Positions 19,110 through 29,479 of a stretch of 64,000 nucleotides of DNA are shown one piece after another. Both the position numbers and the translations under genes were made by a program. The notes beneath the pieces are model-generated. The model did not search any database and had not been told where the DNA came from. It worked only from the letters and a program-made list of their open reading frames with translations. The first letter of the stretch is position 1. Every line of letters begins with the position of its first letter. Origin of the DNA: Lachnospiraceae bacterium (GTDB lineage Bacteria > Bacillota > Clostridia > Lachnospirales > Lachnospiraceae); assembly GCA_021628825.1 (NCBI GenBank), contig JAJXRY010000002.1, positions 1 through 64,000 on the forward strand, given 5' to 3'.

Positions 19110-19915
19110 TCATAAAAATTGTTTTGTAAGTTGCTGATACTGCTCTTTTAAGACCGGAAAGAAGAGCAAATCATCTTCCTGACTATAATATGCTTCGTTT
19201 TCCATTTTCTCGGTCCATACAAATTTTTGATCATCAGACAGGTCAAATGGCATAGTCACAAGAAATGTTACTTTTCCATTACTCCATGCTGCCTCTTCCA
19301 TGAAATAGACTCCGGAGACAGTATCTCCATTCTGATCTAATTCACACATACTGCAACGCACTCCTTCCCAGTTCCATCCTACCTTGTTTGTTCCAAAGAC
19401 CTGCTCCCACGGCGACTTTATTTCATGCCATAAATGAACCTTATCCTCTTCCGCGTCATATTTAAAAAAATATATGTCATATATTTCCAGACACAGATTT
19501 CCGGGAGCAAATCACCATCCATGTCAAATACATAGTATATATATTCATGCGGATCAAAATGCTCATCTAACTTTTTTTCATTTCCTGTTCTGTCCGTTTA
19601 AGACCGGCATAAATATACTCGGAATTATCCTCGATATTCCCTCCTTTAAATTCAACACTAAAGTCCATTTTCCCATAAGCATCTTTAAGAACTTCATAAA
19701 CTTCATCACTTACAACCTTCATACTTTCATATGGAAAATCTCGTGTGCTTAAATAGCTTTTTACATAAGAGCTTGTTTTCAAATCCTTTGGGTTATATAT
19801 CACATCACCTATAGCAATTCCATCTATAACATATTTCCCCGTATTTTGAATGGTTTTTCTCACAGCCACACATACATATCAATATTATAAATAATAATAA
19901 TAATAATTTCTTCAT
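19110..19915 (-). CDS. Lipoprotein next to LXG-like substrate, candidate immunity (frame-interrupted)
   Basis: The ATG at 19915 begins a lipoprotein signal (MKKLLLLLFIILICMCGC). Joining 19567-19869 and 19110-19361 through homopolymer breaks near 19862, 19575 and 19465 gives about 268 residues with FDPHEYIYYVFDMDGDLLPE and MPFDLSDDQKFVWTEKMENE. The first motif is an EF-hand-like DxDGD. It starts 49 bp after the substrate gene ends. Lipoprotein antidotes guard against toxins that act outside the cytoplasm, so an immunity role is plausible but unproven. Confidence 0.5.
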
Positions 19916-19964
19916 TTCCTAATTCTCCAAAATTATGATTTCTTCTAATCTGTAATCATATATA

Positions 19965-21445
19965 TTAAAAATCAATTTCCTGACCCGTAAATTCAATTAC
20001 TGTTCCTGACATTGTTTCTACTGAACACGACTTGTTCTTTGACGCATTAACACTATTAGGATATGCAATTCCAGTTTGAATTAAGCCATTATCTATATTA
20101 AACAATGCATGATCTCCAGTATCATAAGACTGCCCGTCTGGATATGTATTATATGTATGTGCTTTGCAATCGTTTACCACACATTCAATAATCCTTTTTT
20201 TCACCTGTATTCTTATTCTCTAAGACTAAATTTATTTCATTTGGTAAATTAACAAAATCATCTTTCCATAATTTACCACTTGATGGATAATTGGGGTCTA
20301 ATATTTTTAGGCCCTACAGCTATTTTTATATTTACCATCTAGATCCTTTTTGAACACCCTCTCCATAATTTCCTTTTCCAACTGTCCCCCAATTTTTCTA
20401 ATGGATAAAAGGTTATTCTCTGATCATTAATAATTCCATCCACTTTTTGCGGAATAATAACTTCTACATTATTCCATCCTATACTCCCCATTTTAATTTT
20501 TTTGGTTTTACTTTATCAGCAGTAAGTTCATAGACAACCGTTGAATCGCCTCTCTTAAATTGATAGTTTTTTTCCATCAAGTTTAACCGAATTACCAGAC
20601 AATTGTTCTAATGTTTTTTTATAACAACCAACTTTTTTTACTTTTTATTATTTATAACATTCACACTATTATTTATCATATATTCTTTTTATAATTTCTA
20701 TTTCATTTTTTTCCCATATAAAGCTTCAAGCTCTTCAATATTGATCCCAAGTTCCACCTGAAAAAAACTTCATTTAAACTATTATATATATTAATTTCAT
20801 TGATTGCGGTTGATATTATTTCTCTCCAATTTTTCCCCAGAAAGTTTTTCCCCGTCCGGTAATATAGAACACGGCATCATTAATGGCACAGTCAATGGCA
20901 CCCAATAATGCACTGATTTCCTGAAATAGTCCAGAAGTTTCGTCTGCTTTATCAAACAACATCTGGAGTTTCGTTTTCAACAGCTCCAATTCTTCTTCTG
21001 TCTGTTTCAGCAGCTTCTGATAATGTTCAATTTGATCCCCCATACTGGATGTTATGTCAGGTTTGCAAATGTTGTTAATAACCTGCATACTTTGGTACAT
21101 CCTAATCATTATTTCATAGAATTCACATTCTTTAGCCAGATTTTCGATCTGCATAAGCAATTCATCCTCATCCAGATCCTCTGCCCCATCCATACTTGCT
21201 CCTAATGAATCAAGATCCTTTCCCATTATGGTTTGAACTGCCCACATTCCCTGTACAATACACTGATGTGTTTCCCATATTCTCTCTTTTGCCCCGTTCC
21301 ACGATTGAGACTGCAGGGCTTCATTCCCCGAAAATCCCAGAACAGCCTGCATCACTCCTGAATAACCATCCTTCATGTTATTCAATTCTGATCGGATCTG
21401 TTGTACTCCGCTTTCTATTTCCGATGGTCTTAAGATCAATCCCAT
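19965..21445 (-). CDS. LXG-like T7SS substrate with unidentified C-terminal domain (frame-interrupted)
   Basis: The first 209 codons (20816-21445) are open: an all-helical N-domain with VQQIRSELNNM and a W-x-G (SWNGAKERIWETH), then a coiled coil. Shortening A-runs in the GRGKTFWGK stretch keeps the frame open into INEINIYNSLNEVF. Further repairs give a C-terminal domain of about 230 residues with LDGKNYQFKRGDSTVVYEL, GPKILDPNYPSSGKLW, KAHTYNTYPDG and MSGTVIEFTGQEIDF. The Gly/Asp-rich, beta-looking end could be a wall-active or lytic domain. It lies inside the apparatus operon, unlike the toxin array, so it may be a core substrate. The C-terminal half is reconstructed, not directly open. Confidence 0.55.
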
Positions 21446-21466
21446 AATATTCTCCCTCTTCCAGTA

Positions 21467-21803
21467 TTACTCTTTCTGTTCAAGCTGTATTTGACAGGCT
21501 ATCTTACTATCCTCTATCTGCATCTGCTGTTTCCGAAGTTCATCCCGCATATCCGCAAAAAACAGCCGGTCTAAAATCTGTTTCTGATGTAATTCTTCCT
21601 CTTTCTCAGTCAACAGACTAATCAGCCTTTTATCCTTGGCATATGCATCGAATAAAGCGTCATTGATTTCCTTTGCTTTCCGTGCCTGCCGATAAGTCTC
21701 ATCTTCAATTTGTTCAAACTTTTTCATTAATTCACTATTTTTGTTGCTCTCTCTGCCTTAATTCTTCCAGTTTCTCATAAATTTCATCTTCCAGTTCCTG
21801 CAT
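21467..21803 (-). CDS. Small coiled-coil protein (frame-interrupted)
   Basis: A charged, wholly helical protein of about 112 residues starts MQELEDEIYEKLEELRQREQ at 21803, 4 bp after the EssA-like stop. An A5 run near 21740 must lose one base to join KKFEQIEDETYRQARKAKEI. As written only the last 86 codons are open. Its position before the LXG-like substrate suggests a dedicated partner. No family recognised. Confidence 0.5.
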
Positions 21804-21806
21804 TTT

Positions 21807-22331
21807 CTATTTGTTCCTCTTATCGCTGTTTTGTTTTTTCCTATAATCCTGTATCCAGATGGCAATACATAGTCCACAAACACTGGTCACTATGCAAAGA
21901 ACCCATAAAAAAGCTTCATGGGAGTCTTCCATATAATACATATCCTTGATGTATTTCGTATCATCGGAATTTAATACCAGATCAACCAGCTCCTCGTAAC
22001 CGGAATCGGGCTGCTGCTTTGTCAATACGATCTGCTCCATTTTTTCATAATTCTGTTTTTGTTGACTCTTAACGAGCTGTTCCTGCCGGATAAATGCATC
22101 CCGGAACACAAAAACTCCATGTAAATCTGCTAAGGCAGACTTTGCTGCGGTCCGGTTAATTGCTGTATCTGCATCAAAAACAATTTCTGTGTCCGCATCT
22201 TCGTCTTCCCGCAGTTCCTCTTCCACTTCACTTTCCCGCAATTCAGCCGCTCTTGCATCTGAACTGTGTATCAAAAAAGCTCCAAGACATATCATGCCAA
22301 TGCATATCATTACCTTTGGTCTTCCAATCAT
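21807..22331 (-). CDS. essA: EssA-like membrane protein
   Basis: This 174-residue protein has a cleavable signal (VMICIGMICLGAFLIHSSDARA), an acidic ectodomain and one C-terminal membrane helix (AFLWVLCIVTSVCGLCIAIW) followed by a basic tail. The layout and size match EssA of T7SSb, a membrane component needed for export. Sequence alone is weak because EssA is poorly conserved; the call rests on topology and its position between esxA and essB. Confidence 0.6.
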   Translation of the reverse strand: MIGRPKVMICIGMICLGAFLIHSSDARAAELRESEVEEELREDEDADTEIVFDADTAINRTAAKSALADLHGVFVFRDAFIRQEQLVKSQQKQNYEKMEQIVLTKQQPDSGYEELVDLVLNSDDTKYIKDMYYMEDSHEAFLWVLCIVTSVCGLCIAIWIQDYRKKQNSDKRNK

Positions 22332-22342
22332 GACTGCTTCCT

Positions 22343-22621
22343 TTACCTAAGATCTGTTCCCATTTGTTCCGCCATTTCCTCATCCAACTGCTGAAATTCA
22401 AGTCCCAGCTTTCGAATGGCATCTGCATTTCCGCTTATCAACACCCGATATCTTTGGTTAGTTGCCCCCAAACAATTCATTGCATTCTGCATATTGGCAA
22501 CTACAGGTAAGTTTGTCTGATATATCGGAATGGTAAAATGCTCTTGAATTTCGGATCCTTTATTCTCCATCAGGCTGCTTTCTTTTTCTGCTTCTTCATA
22601 ATTACTTCGTAACTCTGACAT
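22343..22621 (-). CDS. Small helical T7SS-associated protein
   Basis: The ATG at 22621 has GGAGG-type pairing 9 bases upstream (GGAGGTTAAGCGT). The 92-residue product is helical, with MSELRSNYEEAEKESSLMEN at the start and EFQQLDEEMAEQMG at the end. It has no W-x-G and no membrane segment. Its size and place in the T7SS operon suggest a WXG100-like substrate or partner. The longer frame starting at 22645 lacks a ribosome-binding site. Confidence 0.55.
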   Translation of the reverse strand: MSELRSNYEEAEKESSLMENKGSEIQEHFTIPIYQTNLPVVANMQNAMNCLGATNQRYRVLISGNADAIRKLGLEFQQLDEEMAEQMGTDLR

Positions 22622-22681
22622 ACGCTTAACCTCCACAATAAACATACTAATCTATGATCTGCCCAAAAATGTTGCCTGTTC

Positions 22682-23648
22682 TTATGACATTCCAGGTTCA
22701 CGACACTTTATTTCCCCATTCGTAGGATCTGCTTCATACACAAGTTTTGTAATCGAAAATTCTGTTCCCAATTTTCCATTCCACTTAAGCACGGAACTTG
22801 TCCGAAACTCCAATGCAAAATCATTAATCAGATAATACGATTCCCCATCATAGAAATACTCATATTTCATATCTATATGATGTTCATAAAAATCTATAAC
22901 GTAATTATCATCCTTGAGGACTTCATATACTCCGATATCTATAATATTTCCTGCGATAAGAAAAATTGCCTTCATTTCTTCCGGCTTTATGTTAATGAGT
23001 TTTGTAATCGGAATCAGTTCACCCGTCCGTAAATCAAAGGTACTTCCATAACAATACCACGAATTATGCTCCAGCATGTAGTTGCGAACCTGCACAATAC
23101 TAATAATATTTTCATCCATATAGCAAACGCTGGTATCCATGGCATAACGGGGTGGATATTCAGCCAATATTTCATTTCCCCATCTTTCCTTCATCAATTC
23201 CAAGCCGTCTTTAAACTGGTGAAATGCATCCTTAGAAAACCATGTAACACTTGTCCCTTGGTCATAAAAAAAGCATTAGCTTCATTGTCAAAGTAAGCAT
23301 TAATTTTCTTTACGGCTTCTGAATCTCCCTGAATTACCGGTTTGGCATAATAAATTTGAGCAATCAACCGCCCCTGTTCATCATAAACAGACTGATCCAC
23401 CTTCTCTATTAGTACTTGATCCGAATAATCAACTCTATTATTATCCATACATTTTTCTTTGTATAGATTGCTCATAAGTCTTCTCTATCCCCTCTGCTAT
23501 ATGAGATACTTTTTGCAATACTTGATTGTATACTTTCCTTGCCATCTGCTTGTAGCACCTTATTATCGCCATTACTACAGGCCATCACATTAAACGCCAC
23601 AATACATATTGCAATAGCATGTATTAATCCAACATTCTTATATTTCAT
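22682..23648 (-). CDS. DUF4163/DUF3298-like lipoprotein, paralogue 4 (frame-interrupted)
   Basis: A lipoprotein signal (AIAICIVAFNVMAC) starts at 23648. Shortening runs near 23500, 23455 and 23264-23269 joins it to LIEKVDQSVYDEQGRLIAQI, IYYAKPVIQGD and, at the end, a domain with FYDGESYYLINDFALEFR. It is the only member of this family in the window with a clear lipobox. It is surface-anchored, sits between esxA and the essA-like gene, and its role is unknown. Confidence 0.6.
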
Positions 23649-23792
23649 CTTTCACTCTCCAATATATCTTTTAAAATGTTCTCAGCTGTGGTCTTCCAAG
23701 TATCATCATAATCCGCCATACTGGATGTTATGTCGGGTTTCCAAATGTTGATAATAACCTGCATCACTCCATCTGAGTACTGTGCACGCATA
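23646..23792 (-). pseudogene. 48-codon remnant related to the LXG-like substrate
   Basis: A short frame starting MRAQYSDGVMQVIINIWK and followed by PDITSSM matches the segment MQVINNICKPDITSSM of the substrate at 21040-21080, in both protein and DNA. It overlaps the next lipoprotein start. It looks like a leftover from duplication of substrate DNA just after esxA, not a functional gene. Confidence 0.45.
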
Positions 23793-23811
23793 ATCTGCAT
23801 ACACAGTACTC
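23775..23811. other. Perfect 10-bp inverted repeat after esxA
   Basis: GAGTACTGTG and CACAGTACTC are perfect inverted repeats with a 17-base loop, 8 bp downstream of the esxA stop. No T-run follows on the minus strand, so it is more likely an mRNA-stabilising or attenuating stem than a full terminator. Such a stem would help esxA be expressed above its operon neighbours. Confidence 0.5.
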
Positions 23812-23818
23812 CCATGTG

Positions 23819-24102
23819 TTACATCTGCCCAGCCATACCGGTATCGGTATCCTGGAAGTTCGTAGAAATCTGATTCATCTGAGTAACCATATCGCTGATC
23901 AGTTCAACGGTTTCTTTTAATCCCGGTTCCAGATCAAAGTACTGCTCACATACTTGGTTCCGGTCTCAGCCTGCCAGATTTCCGGAAGTGCATTTACGAT
24001 AGATGTGATCTTTTCAATGCACTCGCTCATGGCGTCTCCCTCTGCTTGAAGCTTCGCTGCCTCTGCTGCTAATGCTTCATAGTCAATCATCAATGCTGCC
24101 AT
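23819..24102 (-). CDS. esxA: EsxA, WXG100-family secreted protein (frame-interrupted)
   Basis: The start MAALMIDYEALAAEAAKLQA, two helices and a central EIWQAETG turn match WXG100 proteins (W-x-G replaced by W-x-A). The frame is lost near 23943, where GTGAGCAGTAC should read GTGAGCCAGTAC. Adding that one C continues into QYFDLEPGLKETVELISDM and ends QDTDTGMAGQM, giving about 95 residues, the standard length. This is one of the few breaks in the window that is a missing base. EsxA is both substrate and component of the system. Confidence 0.8.
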
Positions 24103-24119
24103 TTTCTCCCTCCTTTCCT

Positions 24120-26263
24120 TTAAACCTCATAAGGTTCTTCCTTCTTATGAAAGTGATATTTAACTGTTGAAATAACAATTATCACACAGATCATACTCAT
24201 TATCACGGTTACTATTTTTTTCAATATCCTTATCCTGATACTCCTTTATCGATACACTGTCCTTTTCCTGTTTAACCGTATCTTCAACATATGGCTGCAC
24301 GTTTTCCGCTTTGTCCTCAATATCCCGATATCCAACAGGATTCGCCATAAACTCATAGGCCTGCCGGTACTCCAGACTTCCAAGCCTTGTATATGGTAGT
24401 TTTTTTGAAAAATCAAGTAATATCTGCTGATTTTCAACGCTGTTACTATGCTTAATCTGTTTTAATTCCTCAAGTCCCTTTTCCACCGCCTGGTCAGAAT
24501 CTTCTTTTGCCTGTACAACATTGTCCTGCATGGTATCCAGATCGGCTCTTGTTGCTTCATATACATCACGTACATATTCCTCCTGCTGGATATCTGTCTC
24601 TATTATTGCTTTATATAACTCTGTACCATTTTCATACATTTCTCCTGTCAATCCCTGAATCTCTTCATGATTGATATATTTAACCGGATTATAATTTACA
24701 ACTGCTTCCCCAAATTCCCGGAGCTGTTCTTTTTCTTTTGCATATTGTGTGGATACGTTCTGAATAAATGTATCCGTATTATTCTGGATTGGCTGCAAAA
24801 TATCTGAATCAACGATATTCCTGACTTCCGCAATATCCATCTTCTCTATTTCTCCCACCCGGCTATCCAATATTTCCTTCTTTATTTCTTCGTTGTTAAG
24901 ATCCTTTTTATATTCAGCAAGCAGATCCGTTAGTTTAAGGTTATTTCCCTGTTCATCCTGCCTGATATTTCCATCCTCATCAATCTGGAAATCACTGTAT
25001 ATATAATAGTGATCTACCAGAATATCCTGCATTTGCTTTTGCAGTTCACTCAGTTCTACCGTGCCACTTTCAACCGGAGGTTCCGGTGTTTCTGTTTGAT
25101 CCCCATTTTCTACAGAAAACGTTGCTACCGCCAGCGCATCTTTCATCTGCACATATTGTTCAGTCGGTACTAATACATAAGAAGACTGATATTCATGAAA
25201 CAGATTTTCCAAAGCCGTTAAAGTATCCAGATATTTTTCCTGATTTTCTTCCTGATAGGCATTTATGGATCTTTCATATTCAGACAGATAATTTTGCACA
25301 TCGGTATAAATTTGCAGTACACCTTCATCCAGAGCCTGTTCTTTTTCCATGAGCTTCTGATTGTGTTCTTCAAACAAGGTGGAGAGCTTTTCTTCTCCTG
25401 TCTGATAAACGGAATTACCTTCCGCATCCAGTGCCAGATTTACTCCCATAATGATGCCGTCCATATTCTGCATCTCTTCCATAAGCGCCGTTGATTGGAC
25501 AATAAGCTTCTGATGATCCACTTCACTCGCCTGCAGATATTCCATGTATTTTGTTCCAACCTGGCCGGTTAATTCTGCATTTTTGGTCATATATTCTGTA
25601 ATATCCACCGGCTGTATGTCATATTCGACTTCCGTTACCTCCGTCACCGGAATCAGTGAAATCAGATCTTTTGCCTGTATTGCATCAATAGCCTCTCTTT
25701 CTCCCTGATCATTTTTCATGATCGTTTCCGACTCATTTTGTGCATCGTGAAACTCATCCATTAAGGAATTCAGATACATATAGCTGACATTATCATTTTA
25801 AGTTTGAAACAAACTCCAATACGCTATAAATCACCTTTTCCTTATACTCAGCAGTCAAATCATCATTTATCATATAGCTGATTTCAGCTCTTACCGGAGT
25901 TTCATTCAGACTTACAATATTTTGCGAGAAGGTGGCAGGAACAACTAAATATCCTGCATATAATCCATGCTTTAATCCCTGTCTGGCATCCTCCAGTCCG
26001 GTGAGCAGAAAATTATCCGGCAGATTAACAAGCAGACTGCCCGCATAATTTATATTTTCATCTCCTACCGCAATACCCGTATCCAGATTTGCAACAGCAA
26101 TTTTATCTGTTCTGAGTTCCTGTACTGTCGTTGTATGGGCAAGCACAGAATTCTTCGTATCTGATATGTCCTTATGTGAAAGGACCATTCCTGCTCCCAT
26201 GCCAAGAAGAAATATTACCAGAAGGAATATTACGGTCTTCCATAATTTTTTGTATCTTTCCAT
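24120..26263 (-). CDS. esaA: EsaA/YueB-like T7SS membrane protein, short form (frame-interrupted)
   Basis: The start at 26263 (GGGAAGG upstream) gives a membrane anchor WKTVIFLLVIFLLGMGAGMV, then LRTDKIAVANLDTGIAVGDE, the conserved opening of EsaA/YueB. A long coiled ectodomain follows. Shortening the A-run near 25797 joins the two large frames; shortening T7 at 24215-24221 replaces the odd cysteine end with a second membrane helix (TVIMSMICVIIVIS) and a basic tail ending at 24120. The product is about 713 residues with only two membrane helices, fewer than classical YueB. EsaA forms the extracellular conduit of T7SSb. First gene of the secretion operon. Confidence 0.78.
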
Positions 26264-26334
26264 ATATCTGTCCTTCCCATACTTTTTAGTACTACCCTTT
26301 AAACAGTATCGGAAATGGATTTTATACACAATAC

Positions 26335-26363
26335 AATAGTCGAAATTGCACATTAAATATGTC
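26335..26363 (-). promoter_or_regulatory. LytTR-type direct repeat upstream of esaA
   Basis: On the minus strand GACATAT and GACTATT start exactly 22 bp apart, the one-turn-spaced pattern recognised by LytTR response regulators such as AgrA. A TATAAA-like -10 lies 8 bp further on, with no good -35, as at activator-dependent promoters. The esaA start is 72 bp downstream. The same element precedes agrD. Confidence 0.6.
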
Positions 26364-26385
26364 GTTTTTGCATTTTATTAAAAAC

Positions 26386-26449
26386 AAAGAACCCTATGAG
26401 AAGATAAATCATACTTTTTAATAATGATTTTCTTCCCGCAGGGTTCTTT
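26386..26449 (-). terminator. Terminator between agrD and the esaA promoter
   Basis: AAAGAACCCT pairs with AGGGTTCTTT, with an inner stem (ATCAT/ATGAT), and the minus-strand copy is followed by GTTTTT. It ends agrD transcription before the T7SS promoter. Confidence 0.7.
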
Positions 26450-26488
26450 ATCTAGTCTCTTAAATATACTCTTTTTATTTACTTGTAA

Positions 26489-26629
26489 TTAGAATTTTCT
26501 GTACTTTTTGGCATTATCCGGTACTTCCGGCTGATGATGAATCCACAGACAGGTAGAATTCACTGAACTAATCATCAGTGCAAATGCAAATAAATTTGCA
26601 ATAGCCATGAAATTAATTTTCTTTTTCAT
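26489..26629 (-). CDS. agrD: AgrD, cyclic-lactone autoinducer precursor
   Basis: This 46-residue frame starts at 26629 behind a strong AGGAGGG. It has a basic amphipathic leader (MKKKINFMAIANLFAFALM), a core STCLWIHHQPEVP and a charged tail. The Cys, the following hydrophobic residues and the QPExP motif are the signature of AgrD-type peptides. The core closely resembles the Clostridium perfringens AgrD core as I recall it (SACLWFTHQPEEP), predicting a ring formed by CLWIH. It lies just after agrB, the protease that processes it. Transcribed from its own promoter at 26670-26698. Confidence 0.88.
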   Translation of the reverse strand: MKKKINFMAIANLFAFALMISSVNSTCLWIHHQPEVPDNAKKYRKF

Positions 26630-26669
26630 ACTATTTCCCTCCTTTTTCTTTTCCTAAACTGTAGCGAAA

Positions 26670-26718
26670 ATATTATTACTAAGCAAGGGATATGTCAAAA
26701 TTATACATTAAATATGTC
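26670..26718 (-). promoter_or_regulatory. agrD promoter overlapped by LytTR direct repeats
   Basis: On the minus strand TTGACA (26693-26698) and TAATAT (26670-26675) are 17 bp apart, an almost ideal vegetative promoter. Two GACATAT repeats start 22 bp apart (26690-26718), and the nearer one overlaps the -35. The agrD start codon is 41 bp past the -10. The arrangement fits autoregulation by AgrA. Confidence 0.72.
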
Positions 26719-26743
26719 GTTTTTTGCATGTAAATAAAAAAAC

Positions 26744-27308
26744 TTATATTTTATAATTCCCAGTAATAACATGATCGTAAAGACACCATGTCCCATTGCT
26801 ATTACCAAGCCAATTTGCAATTTCATACAGTACAAAAATTCCGAGTAAACTTTCGGTTCCCCAGATAATACGACTAAATATTTTTATACCTTTTTGGTTT
26901 CTAATTGATCCAATGGCTTATTAATATCCGGTACTGGTGCAAAAAAAGAAAAATGCACACTCCCGAAATTACAAATAAGACCGGATATAATACTGCTATT
27001 TCCTGGGAGATATTTTGATAAATTCCACATATCAATACCAAAATAAATGCTGATACCAACGTGCAACCCCAATTTGTTGCTGCGTGATATCCTCCACTAT
27101 AAGATCGCAGTGGAATATATATTGCCAGAAAGACTGCTATTACTATAGGCATCCGAAAATACCATGCGATTAAGGAAGCGAATATCAGATTAATCATCTG
27201 ATTAAGGAGTATTTCATATGCATACTCATAGATTGCCTGTTCTTCTTGTTTCAGATTTCCTTGTTTTATTTGCCAGTTTACAATTCGTATAGATAATTTT
27301 CTTAACAT
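26744..27308 (-). CDS. agrB: AgrB, AgrD-processing membrane protease (frame-interrupted)
   Basis: The start MLRKLSIRIVNWQIKQGN at 27308 follows an AGGAG. The catalytic region reads RSYSGGYHA, then NWGC: the His and Cys pair of AgrB. Several membrane helices surround it. Shortening runs near 26940, 26893 and 26880 extends the frame through FAPVPDINKPLDQLETKRYK and IWGTESLLGIFVLYEIANWL to a TAA at 26744, about 188 residues, normal for AgrB. AgrB cleaves the AgrD tail and closes the thiolactone ring. Confidence 0.82.
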
Positions 27309-27328
27309 CTTATAAAACCATCTCCTAT

Positions 27329-28673
27329 TTAACGTCCTTTTTTTGAAATTGACAATATCAATGTTGCTACAAACCACTCTCCTTCTTCTGTGATTTCAAA
27401 AGATCCACCATATTGTTGTGCCAATTCCTCAATAATTTGAATTCCCAAGCCATGATTTTTTTCTGATCCTGCTTAGTAGTAAAAATATTTTCCCTTTTTT
27501 TGTTTACTCGGCATCCGATCCCATGTATTTCTAGTTTTTAAAAACATAGCAGATAATCATTTGCCATATATATCTCAACATTTATCTTTCGATTATTTTC
27601 ATTACATTTTTTTGTGCCGCTTCTATAGCATTATTTAACAGATTTCCCAGCATAGAAATCTTATCTGCATCCTTGATAAAATCAACATAAACTCCATCTG
27701 CTACCGAAACCTTAACTTTAATCTTCTGCTCCATGGCCATACGTTGTTCTTGCAATAAAAGTTCATTTATTACTGGATCATTAATATATATGGTTCCATT
27801 AATTTCATCTTTGAGTTTTTCCTTCCACATCATCAATAATACTTACAATTCTTCCATCCTCGCCTTCTTTTTGCCAGATTTCTAATTTGATAAAAGTAAT
27901 TATGTATGTCATGCATACACTTGCGATAAATAAGATTCGCTCTTTCTACACTTTGGAAATGAAAGGCATCAAGGTCTTTCTTTAGCATCGCCATTTCAGT
28001 ATTTTTTTCATCTGGTTCATTGTTGCTGTATAATTTGCCAGAATAACAAAAAAATAATTGCATTAGCGATATATAAAAGAAATCCTCCAACACATACCAA
28101 TAACTGAATGGTATGCTCTTGGGGGAAATCATTATAAACATAACTAAACAGAATCATAATAGATGCGACTGGCGAAATTAACAGGCACCATTCTCCACGA
28201 CTTTTCTTATCCAGAGAAATCCTTCTGGTATGTTTTACAATAAACTGCATTAACATCAGGGAAAAAGCATATTCAACTATTATGATTAATATATTGGCAT
28301 CTGCATGAAGCACTGCTTCCATCCGGGGAAATCTGATGAGTAAAAAAACGGATCAGCATCTCAAAGGCCATTTCTTTATTACCTGCAAATATAATATAGT
28401 AAATTAAAGCAAAAAGAATAGATCTTCTCACCGATACTTCAAACAAACAAATAATAAATAATATGAAAGCTATCGGAATTACTATTAAATTTAACCATGG
28501 ACTTTTCGCAAGGTTTACAACAATCAAACACAAAAACAGCAGAACAATTCCTGCCTGCTGTCTATACTTTCCCACATGTCTTATGAATAGAGAATCTATA
28601 AAAAAATATAAAACATATATACATCTGCCATGCAAAGCAAAACTTGTATTATTGCTGCTCCAATAGCACTCAT
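27329..28673 (-). CDS. agrC: AgrC-like sensor histidine kinase (frame-interrupted)
   Basis: Pieces at 28273-28635, 28017-28322, 27833-28141 and 27582-27836 join into one protein of about 440 residues: six hydrophobic helices, then CMHDIHNYFYQIRNLA (phospho-acceptor His box), NLLNNAIEAA (N box) and GLGIQIIEELAQQYGG (G box). This is the AgrC/GHKL layout: a polytopic peptide sensor with a HPK10-type kinase. ATG at 28673 overlaps the agrA stop. The kinase would sense the processed AgrD ring outside the cell and phosphorylate AgrA. All breaks lie in A/T runs. Confidence 0.8.
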
Positions 28674-29454
28674 GATCTTCTACCGTACTTTCCTGTAAAA
28701 TATTGTTTTTTTCAAAGAATTAAATTCTACCGCCTTACTTCTGGCAACACTAAAGACCTCATCATATCCTCTGACCGTAATTTCCTTTTTTTCGTATCAC
28801 TGTCAAGATACATAAAATTAATAATATAGCTATCATGAGGATTCCCATAACCATAATATTTCAAAGTCTCATACAATTCTTTTTAAATGATAATTTCCTC
28901 TAACTGGGCATTCCTTTTCCAGATACATCATATACTTTATATTTTTGTTTTTACTCCCTGACTTAAATGAATTAATACTCCATTTCTTATTTTCTCAATC
29001 CATACAATATCATCAATCTGAATACACATCTTTTTTTCATTTATTTTTCCCCAGACAACAGGCATTTGTGTTGCTTGTGCCATTTTATCAAGAGAGTCTT
29101 CAATTTCTTTACAGACTTGACACTCCAGCATATTCTTCTTGATATATCGATAAGCCTGAACATAAAATGTTTTGGGAGTAGGATCTGCATATCCGGTGAT
29201 AAACACCAACACGACTCTATTATTAATTTCCCGAATTTTTTTGCAGCTGTTTCTTCTCCATCCATTCCGTTCATCTGAATGTCCAGAAAAACAAGAGAAA
29301 AATTAATGCTTTCCATTGCCTCTAGTAAGTCTGTTCCTGATGCATATTCATAAATCCGAAACATACCCACATATTTTTTTCAATTTTATATATTTTTCTT
29401 CTGTAGAATTCCTCTATCTATAGATGAATCATCACAAATTGCAATCTGATACAT
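28670..29454 (-). CDS. agrA: AgrA-like LytTR response regulator (frame-interrupted)
   Basis: MYQIAICDDS starts the receiver domain at 29454, with the acidic pocket DD, the phosphorylation site FLDIQMNGMDG and ITGYAD. The C-terminal half has MCIQIDDIVWIEKIRNGVLI and YGYGNPHDSYIINFMYL, a LytTR DNA-binding domain. Restoring it needs runs near 29370, 29385, 28950 and 28785 shortened. Its predicted targets are the 22-bp-spaced repeats at 26335, 26690, 35767 and 38863. It overlaps agrC by 4 bp. Confidence 0.8.
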
Positions 29455-29479
29455 ACCCTTTTCCTGTCATGTAGTTTTA

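Noticed and set aside
26884..27072. Separate 62-codon frame inside agrB
   Set aside because: It is part of the agrB C-terminus (FAPVPDINKPLDQLET) in the repaired frame.
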